From NCBI GenBank assembly GCA_000969725.1, contig JXSR01S033192.1: a DNA stretch of 21,397 bases. The stretch is one strand, 5' to 3'. A program made the position numbers and the translations under genes. The notes beneath the pieces were generated by a model, which was given only the letters and a program-made list of their open reading frames with translations, did not search any database and had not been told where the DNA came from. The DNA comes from Ophiothrix spiculata. Taxonomy: Eukaryota; Echinodermata; Ophiuroidea; Amphilepidida; Ophiotrichidae. Positions 9,784 to 18,423 of the stretch are shown here, piece by piece. The stretch's first letter is position 1. Each line of letters starts with the position of its first letter.

Positions 9784-10254
9784 TCAGATCATCAGTAAAT
9801 CAAGAGAAGCACCATTGAAAGCAGTATTATCCCAAGAATGGAGTTAACAGCGGCAACACTGCCTGTTAAAGTGGATACCATGCTGATGAAGTCAATGCAA
9901 TAACACATAGATAAGACTGTATGTTCTGAAATACATAAAGAACGATGAGGCAGGATATCCAGTTTTCGTGGCCAACTGAGTTTCGGTCATCAGAGATGGT
10001 TCTAGCCCTGAGCAGTGTAGGTACATACCGACCAATTTCAATCCGGCAGACCATGCATCTAGGGATCTGTCTGTTGATCAGTTATTGAACCAATCAGAAT
10101 GGTTGAAGGGCCCAGATTTCTGAAAACAGTCAGAAGATTCTTGGCCTGTAGAAGAAGGAGGTTTTGAAGAAGATGATGACGATGATGATGTCACAGTTAA
10201 AGTTAACGCTGTGAGTTTTTAGAAGAGGAGAGGGATAGTAATGAGAAAGAAGTG
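9784..10254 (+). pseudogene. BEL/Pao RNase H remainder, deleted and frameshifted
   Basis: Fragments in different frames are recognisable: MELTAATLPVKVD near 9840, YIKNDEAGYPVFVAN near 9930-9975 and IPTNFNPADHASRDLS near 10030. All belong to the RNase H and connection region. Between the first two, at about 9918-9926, roughly eight codons that normally carry an RNase H aspartate (W-T/S-D-S type) are missing and the frame changes, so the nuclease would be dead. A short acidic GAT/GAC run near 10170-10190 encodes Glu/Asp-rich sequence. Two adjacent stop codons of the local frame lie just before 10255. Confidence 0.75.
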
Positions 10255-10695
10255 ATGAATGGTGAGAAGTCAGTAGATAGATTGATAGAGCATTATTCTG
10301 ACTGGGTCAGGTTGAGAAGAGAATTTGCATGGTGGTTAAGATTGAAAAGAAGGTTGAAAGAAGGATCCAAATATGTTAAATCTTCTAGTATGTACCTGAC
10401 TGTAGAAGAAATACGAGGAGCAGAAAACGCAATTGTCAGCTATGTACAGTATCAGACGTTCCAAGATAAAATTAAGGTGCTCACAAAACAGGATAACAAC
10501 TGCAAGAAAAATAAATTAGGAAAACTTGATCCAGTGTACAGTGATGGGTTGCTACGAGTCGGTGGAAGGCTGCAACATGCTGACATATCAGATGATGCCA
10601 AGCACCAGTTAGTGCTACCAAAGAACTCTTTGTTAGACATGTTCATAACCAGCAAGTACTTCACCAAGGCAAGATGCACACATTGTCTACATTGA
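10252..10695 (+). pseudogene. BEL/Pao pre-integrase segment
   Basis: The region between RNase H and integrase reads HYSDWVRLRREFAWWLRLKR, then LLRVGGRLQHADISDDAKHQ, both characteristic of BEL/Pao pol. The open frame is 147 codons, but its last ~15 codons depart from the family because of a frameshift near 10650. The conserved histidines of the H2C2 zinc-binding domain continue in the frame used by the next segment. ATG at 10252 is not a true start. Confidence 0.85.
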
Positions 10696-10947
10696 GACAG
10701 AAGTATTGGATTGTTGGAGCGAGTTCTGCTGTGAAAGGTGTAATTAGTAAATGTGTGGTGTGTAGGAGACGGCAAGCAAAATTAGGTGTCCAGAAGATGG
10801 CAGATCTACCGCCATTTCGGGTACAATACGATGAACCCCCCTTTCATCGCACAGGGGTGGATTACTTTGGGCCTCTTCTCGTTAAAATTGGACGCACCAC
10901 CAGAAAAAGGTATGGCGTAATGTTCACTTGCTTAGCAAGTAGAGCTA
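10650..10947 (+). pseudogene. BEL/Pao integrase N-terminus (H2C2 and first DDE Asp)
   Basis: Integrase inserts the element DNA into the genome. The zinc-binding domain shows CVVC with upstream histidines, then LRQKYWI. The catalytic core opens with GVDYFGP, whose aspartate (codon 10860-10862) is the first of the D,D,E triad. The coding sequence is cut at 10947 by a 653-bp transposon; the residues after 10947 in the local open frame (to 10976) come from that transposon. Coding resumes at 11601, in frame when one TA is removed with the insert. Confidence 0.9.
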
Positions 10948-10979
10948 CACTCTTAGAAAGGAAGGATCAAATATGAGAC

Positions 10980-11559
10980 AAAAAGGATCAATTTTGATCC
11001 TTTTTAGGTATCAAATATGAGCTTACCCTTTAAGGATCAAAATGATCCAAAAATTAGGATCACAATTCTTGATCCGAAAAAAAAAATCAAATATTTCTTA
11101 TAAAAAAGATCTGCCTAAAAACATCACACTGAAGTGACCCTAGCAGGGTTTGAACCCACGCCGCTCGCACACCATGTAATTACGAGACCAGCGCTCTAAC
11201 CACTCGGCCACCGTGGACAGGCAGCTGTGAAGTGTGGTGATATCATCGTATTTAAACCATTGTATACATTCCCGGCTATGTAGTGGATATGGGTGTACTC
11301 AAATATGAAACAAAAGATCACGTTAGATCCAAACGCGGTATCAAATATATCAAAATCCTTTCCGTATCAAAGTAATCCAGAAATACGGATCAAAACTTTG
11401 ATATTGTAATCGAAAAGGATACAAATAAAATGATCCTAAAACCGGATCAAAAATGATCCTGGTGAATTTGATCCATTTGTATATTTTGATCCGAAAAAGG
11501 ATCAAAATTATCCACTTTGGATCAAAAGTGATCCTTAAAGGATCAAAATAAAATGATCC
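10980..11559. repeat. Cluster of GGATCAAA/TTTGATCC palindromes
   Basis: At least seven short inverted repeats share the half-site GGATCA: 10980-11005 (12-base arms, 2-base loop), 11034-11048, 11057-11075, 11444-11459, 11484-11507 (9-base arms, 6-base loop), 11519-11534 and 11540-11559. Isolated half-sites lie between them. They flank the tRNA-like part on both sides and stop at the element ends. Possible transposase-binding repeats or hairpins; function is not known. Confidence 0.85.
11136..11217 (-). pseudogene. tRNA-Thr-like pseudogene or SINE head inside the MITE
   Basis: On the minus strand there is a good box A (TGGCCGAGTGG, 11200-11210) and box B (GGGTTCAAACC, 11147-11157), plus a T-arm of five pairs around TTCAAAC. 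The anticodon-loop region GCGCTGGTCTCGTAA matches tRNA-Thr with anticodon CGT, but the 3' side of the anticodon stem does not pair, the acceptor stem is poor, and the body is about 82 nt. A TTTTT run at 11117-11121, downstream on this strand, could end Pol III transcription. It is not a functional tRNA as written; a tRNA-derived retroposon captured by the MITE is plausible. Confidence 0.75.
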
Positions 11560-11600
11560 GGAAAACTACTCGTATATTTGATCCCGGCCTTCTAAGAGTG

Positions 11601-12022
11601 TATTCACCTTGAAATAGCTGAATCTTTGGATACAAGCTCGTGTATCAACGCGATCAGACGGAGCTGGAGGGATTTTCAAGTGACCAAGGCATACAATGGT
11701 ACTTCAACACGCCAGCCGCATCTCACCATGGAGGGGTCTGGGAAAGGTAAATTAGAACAGTTCGTAAAGTCTTATTGTCATTGTTCCAGACTCAACATTT
11801 GAAAACAGCAGGAAATGATGAGCAACTGTACACGCTCTTATGTGAAGTTGAGATGACAATTAACAGCAGACCTCTGATTAGAATAACGGCAGATGATCCA
11901 CACAATTTGGATGTATTAACACCCCAGCACCTTGTTTCATTGCGTCCAAATTCAAACCTGCCTCCAGGAACATTTGATTCAAAGGATTTGTACGCCAAAC
12001 GCAGGTGGCGTCAAATAAAGTA
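11601..12022 (+). pseudogene. BEL/Pao integrase C-terminal part and DUF5641 start
   Basis: Coding resumes after the MITE in the integrase core, but about 45-50 residues that should carry the second catalytic Asp (DNGTNF-type motif) are missing near 11675-11690. Conserved sequence then restarts at GIQWYFNTPAA. The third catalytic residue, Glu, is present at 11742-11744 (HHGGVWE), two codons before a TAA stop at 11748. From 11775 an open stretch reads EMTINSRPLI and later LTPQHLVS, typical of the integrase C-terminus and DUF5641. At 12021 a second TA-flanked element interrupts it. Confidence 0.88.
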
Positions 12023-12229
12023 CTCTAAAGCATGAAAATTTCGCTAGCATTTTAATTTCGCTAATTTCGCTAGTATCACAATTCGCTAAATTAAAATGCC
12101 GCTAAAATGATTGTTAACATAGCATTGAATAGCAAAATGATTCAAATTAGTGAAATTAAAATGCACCCAAAAAGTGAGGGATTCCAAATTCGCTAAATTT
12201 TAATGCCGTGAAATTAAAGTGCTTTACAG
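12023..12229. mobile_element. 207-bp TA-flanked MITE in DUF5641
   Basis: TA lies at 12021-12022 and 12230-12231, and removing the insert with one TA rejoins the DUF5641 reading frame. The ends match as inverted repeats: CTCTAAAGCA at the left, CTGTAAAGCA from the other strand at the right, with AATTTC following in both. The interior repeats TTTCGCTA and ATTTTAATTTCGC in both orientations. MITEs with CTGTAAA-type ends and TTTCGC repeats are, to my knowledge, frequent in marine invertebrate genomes. Confidence 0.88.
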
Positions 12230-12510
12230 TATTTGGCCCAACTTTTCTGGAGGAGATGGGTACATGAATATTATTTAACCGACCTCCAACAGAGACAAAA
12301 GTGGCTATATCCTAAGAGAAATCTTAAAGAAGATGACATAGTTCTTATTGTAGATTAATCGGCACCAAGAAATTCATGGCTGATGGGGAAAGTGATTAAA
12401 ACGCTACCAGATAAACAGGGATACGTCCGTCAAGCACAAATTAAGACCAGACGTCTACCTTATTGAGACCCATAAGCAAATTGTGCACACTCCTTGAAGC
12501 AGAAGAATAA
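12230..12510 (+). pseudogene. BEL/Pao DUF5641 C-terminal end of pol
   Basis: In frame with the segment before the 207-bp MITE, the sequence reads FWRRWVHEY, then WLYPKRNLKEDDIVLI, a stop (TAA at 12356-12358), then APRNSWLMGKVIKTLPD and VRQAQIKTR. After a frameshift near 12460 it ends RPISKLCTLLEAEE and stops at 12508-12510. This is the usual tail of BEL pol. It leaves about 127 bases before the 3' LTR, where a polypurine tract would be expected; only a weak purine run (near 12623-12636) is visible. Confidence 0.85.
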
Positions 12511-12637
12511 AGGAATTTTATGGAACTTGTACATGAACTTGAATTAAAGACTGAGTTAAAAGGCTATTAGTTCCTCTAGATGATGTCATCCGGCCAGGAT
12601 AGGTAGGATCATAGATCTTTGCCTGAAGTGAAAGAAC

Positions 12638-12932
12638 TGTCATTGCAAACAAAATGTCTGCGTCCATGTTTCGCATGGACTGGATTATAATTGTACAGTC
12701 CTTTTACCACTGTTTTGGGGTAAATTCACGTCAAATGATCAAAATGAAGAATTATCAAGAATAAAGAAGAAATAGACAACATATACAAGTGTTTTATATG
12801 TGTGTTGGTAAGAGTAGACGTAATTTAAGAAGCTTAGAAAAAGAAGATGTTTACCCTCGAGGCGTGCGTCAAAAGAAAATTTAAAGCCACACCGACTTTT
12901 ACATGGGCCATAGATTAGAACCTACATTGACT
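12638..12932 (+). repeat. BEL/Pao 3' LTR
   Basis: About 295 bases align with the two outer parts of the 5' LTR and run through CCCTCGAGGCGTGCG without the 501-bp insert. It starts TGTC. An AATAAA at 12760-12765 is a candidate polyadenylation signal. The conserved part ends at CCTACATTG (12929); a few more bases precede the TTCAAA duplication at 12933. Confidence 0.92.
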
Positions 12933-12944
12933 TTCAAAACTTAA

Positions 12945-13893
12945 GGTACAGGTTAACACTTATGCATGAATGCGTCTTATGTCAAAAAACGAAATATGAC
13001 TTTTTCACTCTATTTTTACTTAAGATGCCATTTATTCAAAATGTAGATTTGCGACTTTCCTCTCATTTTGCCGAAGCAGCTCACATAATATGATGGGAAG
13101 GGGAGTAACGTATGACGTCAATAACAAAAGTTGCTCAAGCGTGGATTTTAGGCATCATTCAGATTATTTAAGTACACACCCTAAACTATCAATTTCAGTT
13201 AAAAAAATGAAACCATACCCAACTTGACGCTCATGCTAGCGATCTACCTGACTATTAGTCCCTTTTCCCTTTTCGTTTTTAATGGAAATCGCATCAACAT
13301 ATTTTTCTATCTGTATAAAATTGGGAAATATCTTTGTAATCGATTTGCAGCTAATTTTTATTCCAATATTCCCAGCAGACTGCTTTGGATTTCGATCTCA
13401 AAATTAAAAATGGAAGAAGGAAGTGTGACATATTATATATCATTCAAAAGCTGAGATTATAGAGAATTAAAATATGTCATAAACTCAATTTTGCGACTTT
13501 CCTCTCATTTTGCCAGAGCACCCCTTATATTATACTAATTTTAGAACACCTTATATGTGGTATAAACATATCATGTTTGGTATCAAATTAAAACTTATGA
13601 CAAGTAAAATATAGATAAATTGGTTAAAAGGGATACAAATCAAGTTAAGGTAACTTATAGTCCAGTTAAGGTCACAAAAGGTAAAGGTAGCCTAGAACTC
13701 ACCAGGAATTTCATAACAATGTGTAATATATCATGTTTGGTATCAAATTAGGTATGCTTACAATTTTTTAGTTGAAAATGATAGTTTAGGGTGCGTACTG
13801 AATGAATCTGAATGATGCCAAAAATCCACGCTTAAGCAATTTTTTTTATTGACGTCATAAGCCACACCATTTTTTCTCACATACCAGTACACC
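12945..13893. mobile_element. 949-bp TTAA-flanked element with long inverted repeats
   Basis: TTAA occurs at both edges (12941-12944 and 13894-13897). The outer ends are weakly inverted (GGTACAGGT versus GGTGTACTGGT). Strong inverted arms of about 84 bases lie inside them at 13111-13194 and 13776-13860, roughly 88% identical by eye, with shared AAGCGTGGATTTT and CACCCTAAACTATCA. The open frame at 13224-13454 shows no transposase features. TTAA targets are used by piggyBac and Kolobok elements; which one applies cannot be told from the ends alone. The element begins two bases beyond the BEL target duplication. Confidence 0.75.
13048..13750. repeat. Internal direct repeats of the TTAA element
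   Basis: A 25-base sequence starting TTTGCGACTTTCCTC is at 13048-13072 and again at 13490-13514. A 23-base sequence starting ATATCATGTTTGG is at 13568-13590 and 13728-13750, exactly 160 bases apart. Both pairs look identical. They suggest internal duplication within the element. Confidence 0.85.
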
Positions 13894-13897
13894 TTAA

Positions 13898-15342
13898 TAT
13901 GTATGGCAAATATGATTTTGTCCAGTAAACTTTGTTTAGGTCAGAGATGCAATCCTTAAACGAAGCTCCACTCGGCTTAAAAGCTGAATCCAACGCACAT
14001 AATCCACTCGGGAATTAAATATTAAAATAACAGTTTGTCTTTAATCCTCCAACTATCGTTATCTCCAATCTCCTTTCGAAGTTTAATTAGCAAACTCCAC
14101 TCCTCTGTAATATTATCCACCAAAATCAACTTCTCCTGAAGTTGTCAAAAAGTTAAAGTCAATTCAACTTTATCTGTATAACTGCAACTGAATCCATCCA
14201 CACAAAACAGATCGAGTCCATTTCACTCCGATCAAGTAAAATTCACTTCTGCCCAAATCTGATCAGGCCGTGCCACAGTTTCAACATTTTCATCAAAAAT
14301 TCCCCAACGACATCATTACCACATTTAACATAGTTTTGTACAGTTCTCTATGTGGGGGAATTTCCCAAGTAATTATCTTTTCAAGTAAACAACTCTATTT
14401 CTGAAACTTTGGGGAATTCCCAATGATCACCTGATATTTTCAATTTCATTTTCAATAGAATGGGAAATCACCTAAAATTGCAAAATATGAATCTTTCAGA
14501 AAAAGTCCCTTTCTGTAGCAATCAAAGATTTCAATAATTAAGCTTCTCTAATTAAACAATTAATTAATCAACAAAAACAAATAATTCAGTTTCACATAAC
14601 AACTTATTAATTTTGAATGAAATTCAAGCTAATGGAACAAGTCATTTTTTTTTGTGACTCAAATTCAAAATGGCCGCTAAAATATCACATTTTTATAAAT
14701 CAAACGCAAAAATCTTTTTAAATTCCAAATATCAAAAATATTTACAAGAGGGAGCATTCATGTATCACTAATGTTATTTTTTTTATCTAAGCATGTGCCA
14801 TTAAATATTTAAAATTGAAACCTTTGCCCAAAGAAGGCCAAAAATGAGCACTGGTATGTTTTGGCGCATAAATGGAGTTTTACGAATCAGCACTAAAAGC
14901 TACTTAAATCATTAAATGTTCAAATTAATCAATGAAAAATGGTTTTACAGTAGATGGGAAAACAGAAACAACTTGTCCCAAATTAGGCCATTCACATATT
15001 CTAAAACGATGCCTATATTAATGTTCAAAATGGCTAAAAAGATTTATTTTTATACATAAAAACGGATTTCAGAGACATAATGCCAGCATTAAAGATATTA
15101 TACACCCAACGTAATTCATGTTAATGACTTAGAAGGAAACGTGAATCCACAAGTTATTTCGCACGAAATTTGAAAGTCCAAAATAGCCACCACAATTTGT
15201 TCCAAAATGGCAGCAAAAAGTCCTTTCTTGGTGAGTTAAAGGGACATTAAATTTACATTGAAAACATAAGATATCCAATACAATCAACGGAAAATGTCAT
15301 TCGGATTAATAATAGATATATTTCTCCAAAATTAGGTTGATA
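13898..15342. other. AT-rich region, no gene recognised
   Basis: Roughly 13970-14350 is G-poor on the + strand; read from the minus strand it is purine-rich and contains a short open stretch at 14022-14144 (about 40 codons, EEWSLLIKLRKEIGD) with no start, stops on both sides and no family I recognise. Between 14660 and 15220 the phrase CAAAATGGC followed by an A-rich run recurs four times in varied form (about 14668, 15026, 15178, 15204). Otherwise nothing is seen. Confidence 0.45.
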
Positions 15343-15602
15343 ATATGTGATGACTCACACCGAAAAAGGGGGACTTTGCGACAGAAAACTTTCCAAGAAA
15401 CAGGTGAAAATAGGCAGCAAAAAATAAAGAAAATAATAAGAATTTCCAACAGATTTTCTGTTATAAAATTTGATCGCCTTGATCAAATTCAACAAGTAAG
15501 GTGTCATATTAGAGCTTAGAAAATGTTGCAACAGATGAAATGATAAAATCAAAATTGATATCATCTGCAAAGTCCCCCTTTTCTGTGTGAGCCATCACAT
15601 AT
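15343..15602. mobile_element. 260-bp TIR element
   Basis: The left end ATATGTGATGACTCACAC followed by CGAAAAAGGGGGACTTTGC is matched at the right, from the other strand, by ATATGTGATGGCTCACAC followed by AGAAAAGGGGGACTTTGC. That is about 37 bases with three differences. A possible 3-bp duplication ATA flanks it, but the AT-rich edge is ambiguous. The interior has a small palindrome around TTGATCGCCTTGATCAA. Short frames on both strands (15337-15519, 15355-15570) are by-products. Non-autonomous; superfamily unknown. Confidence 0.85.
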
Positions 15603-16649
15603 ATAACATATCTAAAACGTTTCCAAATATACAGCTTAAAATGTGCATATTCTCATACATAATGGGCTTAGCGTGACAATAAAACAACATTAAAAATGCT
15701 CTGTTGTCAAAGTAATGAATGAAAATTGCTATAGGGATTAAAGGAGAGACATTCTGACCAAACTGTGCAATTCACGTGTATCAAAATGGTCTTCAAAATT
15801 ATATTTCCTCAAGTATGGGTATATGTTGTAGGGATATTGGGCGGTCATTTTGGGTCCTTTTTCTTCGGCAATATACTGTATATTTTTTATTTTAATCATG
15901 TGATTAGGCACTTCAATCATCTGTTACGTAATCGGTGAACGAAATTACTACATAGAACTTCTCTGTGTGTGTTCAACAGGTGATTTTGTTTTTATTTTAC
16001 AAAATAATTTATTTTCAAGCTCTGCCTGCATGGATCTTCTCGTTCTTTGAATATGTTATCAAAGCATATTTTCTCCCAAATGTCCTTTGATACTTTTGAA
16101 AAACATTGCTTAGTTACGGAAATATCGCGTGAGATTTAAGCGATGGTCATTTCAGAAAGCAAGTAAAAATTCAGCGACCACTGAACAGCCCATAGAAAGT
16201 CAATGATAAATATCTCCCTTGTCTGAAGGCACTACTTTCTGTGTGATTTTAAAACACGCGCTTCTACGGGTGTTGGTGGAAATTCAAATCGGGGCGCTGT
16301 GATAGATCAATCGCGTGCGGGATACAGTTATTCGAAAAGTTGAAGAGTTTAGCTACCGCTGGGTGTTTGTTGCTTCAAAAACAAATGTATGGTTCCTGAG
16401 ATATGGATTTTTAACCAATTTAAAATGATTTTTCTCCGAAACGGAAAATTATTTCAACAAGCAAAATGGTAAATTAATATCACTGTATATCGAAGAATTT
16501 TTAAGAATTTTTTCAGCCTGATTCATTCACAAACATCGCCCCTAAATGAGAAAGAAAAATTGGAGCATTATTCTGCACCATTTCTTATGCAAATTTAAGT
16601 TGACAACTCTTTGTGTTCATTGGGGTGAAAACATGTTGACTCAAAGGCA
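15603..16649. other. No gene or repeat recognised
   Basis: Short frames exist (for example minus strand 15738-15920) but show no domain, no splice pattern and no composition suggesting coding. The stretch 16240-16370 is somewhat richer in G+C than its surroundings. I see no inverted ends. Confidence 0.45.
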
Positions 16650-16669
16650 GTGATCCATGAAATAAGGAA

Positions 16670-17705
16670 ATCCCATTTTCTCAATAGAAAAACAAAAAAG
16701 CCGTCTAAAATTTCGTTAAATATTACACATTTTATCACGCAAAGTGTCACAAATTGTGTACCATATTGTCATTTAAAAATGGAAGACACAGAAAAACCAT
16801 TTTGTATTATTGATAGATACACAAAATGTCACGCAATATTACGCACTTCGTAATTTAAAAATTGAAGAAACATGAAAACCCTATTATCATTAACAAGACA
16901 CGTTAAATGTCAATGAATATGAACCATTTTGTAAAAAACCACTTATAAAAAACATAAAATAGAATAAACACATTATAAAGGGTGTCCCAGAATAAATCTT
17001 ACAATCTTTGCGAGAAATTTTCATGGGTTTAACAGATAGTCAGAAAGAATGGAAGGATTTCATTTAATAGCCCATGAGTTGAACTTTTAGATACCGTTTG
17101 TTTCATTTCAATCAGTAGTATACAACAAAAGTTATGTTGTATCAAACTATTGGGGCGATTTTTGTCTGGTCCAATTTCATGATTATTGGCCATAAAGTAA
17201 GGGTGTTTCTGAATGGAATAAAAATGAGTCACCTTGGAAAACTTATCATATCTGTTTTATTTTTACATCAAACTTGTTCATTTTTTCAGCATAGATAAAA
17301 GAAAGCACGTGAGTAGTAAATAAGTAAACATTGTTACGGTTGAGTAAACAAATCAATGACAATACTCAATAGAGTTTCATTCAAGGGGAACTTACAAACT
17401 TGTGAAATTGGACCAGCAAATTTTACATTCAATTATTTGACAAAGCATAACTTTTGTTGTACATTACCTATTGAAATGAAACAAACAAACATCTAAAAGT
17501 TCAATTCATGGGCTATAAAATGCAACCTTTACATACTTTCGAACTATCCGTTAAACCCATGAAAATTGCACGCAAAGATTGTAAGGTTTATTCTGGGACA
17601 CACTGTATGGTTAATTTTGCCATTTATAAAATGCACGTAAAATGTCACACAATAATATGGCCCAATTTGTTGTTTATGAAAGCACAAAATGTCACAAATT
17701 CATGA
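16670..17705. repeat. Degenerate ~80-bp tandem repeat, split by a MITE
   Basis: The phrase AAAATGTCAC or a variant recurs near 16739, 16824, 16903, 17639 and 17688, each within a similar longer unit. For example ATTTAAAAATGGAAGACACAG at about 16771 aligns with ATTTAAAAATTGAAGAAACAT at about 16853. Spacing is about 80-90 bases before the MITE. The 628-bp element at 16978-17605 interrupts the array. Copies are strongly diverged, so this is an old satellite-like array. Confidence 0.55.
16978..17605. mobile_element. 628-bp mariner-like MITE with ~160-bp TIRs
   Basis: TA flanks both ends (16976-16977 and 17606-17607). The terminal inverted repeats run about 160 bases. They open AAGGGTGTCCCAGAATAAAT at the left and, from the other strand, CAGTGTGTCCCAGAATAAAC at the right, and share TTTTCATGGGTTTAAC, AACTTTTAGAT and ACAACAAAAGTTATG. 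GTGTCCCA-type ends with TA duplication fit Tc1/mariner. There is no transposase frame. Open frames at 17029-17232 and 17508-17705 fall in the TIRs and are not genes. Confidence 0.92.
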
Positions 17706-17828
17706 AGAAAATTTGCTGAAATGACCGTTTCTGAATGTCTGTATCTCCGATCGTGTTTAAGGGTCGGGCCCTGTCAGCCCTTCGTTTTCAAAAATGTTTT
17801 TTCTCTTTAACTCAGCAAGGGATAATTA

Positions 17829-18352
17829 AATCCAAATAAAAGTATATTTTTCTAAAAACGGATTTGCATACTGAACCTGATGGTAATTTTATTTTTGGAC
17901 TAAAAATGTGTAATTTTTGCCTAAAGTCCAAAAATCATGTTTTTTGGCCAAACATTTCGAACTATTATAGTTTTTAGAATCTAGAAAGCAATATCTAGGA
18001 ACGTATTTCTAAATTTTTTGATTTTGTTCTTACTTTTTGAAATATTGCCAAAAATTGGTCAATTTTTTTTTGACAAAACATGACACTATTTGACCTATTT
18101 TTGGCAATATTTCAAAAAGTAAGAAAAAATGAGAAATGCGTCCCTAGATATTGCTTTCTAGATTCTTACCAGTAAAATTGTTCAAAATTTCAGCAAAGCA
18201 CAATTTAGGTAACTTTCCCGTAAAATGCTGGTTCAAAAACGTGATTTTTGAACCTAAAGACCAAAATTGCTTATTTTGGTTCAAAAATGACCTCACCATC
18301 ATGTTTAGTATGCAAATCAGCTTCCAGAAATATATACTTTTATTTGGATTCA
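17829..18352. mobile_element. Fold-back element with ~240-bp arms
   Basis: 17829-18062 is the reverse complement, with scattered mismatches and small indels, of 18090-18352. Only about 27 bases separate the arms. Landmarks shared by the arms are AATCCAAATAAAAGTATAT at the outside, TCTAGAAAGCAATATCTAGG in the middle and ACTTTTTGAAATATTGCC at the inside. No target duplication was found. The paired open frames on opposite strands (18144-18372) exist because of the symmetry and are not genes. A transcript would form a very long hairpin. Confidence 0.88.
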
Positions 18353-18423
18353 GGCGTTCACCCATTATGTAACAGGTAACTGAAGTGCCTAATGTATCAG
18401 ATAATTAAGATCAAAAGAGTATC

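Larger units (their letters stand above)
10948..11600. mobile_element. 653-bp TA-flanked MITE in the integrase
   Basis: TA occurs on both sides (10946-10947 and 11601-11602). The ends are inverted repeats: CACTCTTAGAAAGGAAGGAT at the left and, from the other strand, CACTCTTAGAAGGCCGGGAT at the right; over 27 bases 23 match, including a shared GGATCAAATAT. Deleting the insert with one TA restores the integrase frame, which independently fixes the boundaries. There is no transposase. The interior is built of GGATCA/TGATCC palindromes and a tRNA-like segment. TA duplication fits Tc1/mariner-related or ISL2EU-like elements; the family is unknown to me. Confidence 0.92.
3652..12932 (+). mobile_element. 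Decayed BEL/Pao LTR retrotransposon
   Basis: Two LTRs flank an internal region whose domains follow BEL/Pao order: gag, DUF1759, zinc knuckles, DUF1758 aspartic protease, reverse transcriptase with YVDD, Pao-type RNase H, H2C2 and core integrase, DUF5641. TTCAAA flanks both outer ends (3646-3651 and 12933-12938) and is the probable target duplication. By eye the LTRs differ at about 13 positions plus one 3-base indel over about 285 shared bases, so it is an old insertion. At least three frameshifts, several stops and two internal deletions disable it. Three smaller transposons (501, 653 and 207 bp) are nested inside; without them it would be near 7.9 kb. The exact LTR 3' edge is uncertain by a few bases. 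Confidence 0.95.

Noticed and set aside
11136-11217. Functional tRNA-Thr gene
   Set aside because: The anticodon stem and acceptor stem do not pair, so only the Pol III promoter boxes and T-arm survive.
10965-11590. CRISPR-like array of GGATC repeats
   Set aside because: The spacers are irregular, the repeats are palindromic and diverged, and the context is a eukaryotic transposon.
13224-13454. 76-codon hydrophobic open frame
   Set aside because: It lies between the arms of the TTAA element, has no transposase or other domain, and its hydrophobicity reflects T-rich codons.
14022-14144. Minus-strand exon reading EEWSLLIKLRKEIGD
   Set aside because: Only about 40 codons with stops on both sides, no splice signals and no recognisable family.
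18144-18372. Mirror-image open frames on both strands
   Set aside because: They are produced by the symmetry of the fold-back arms.
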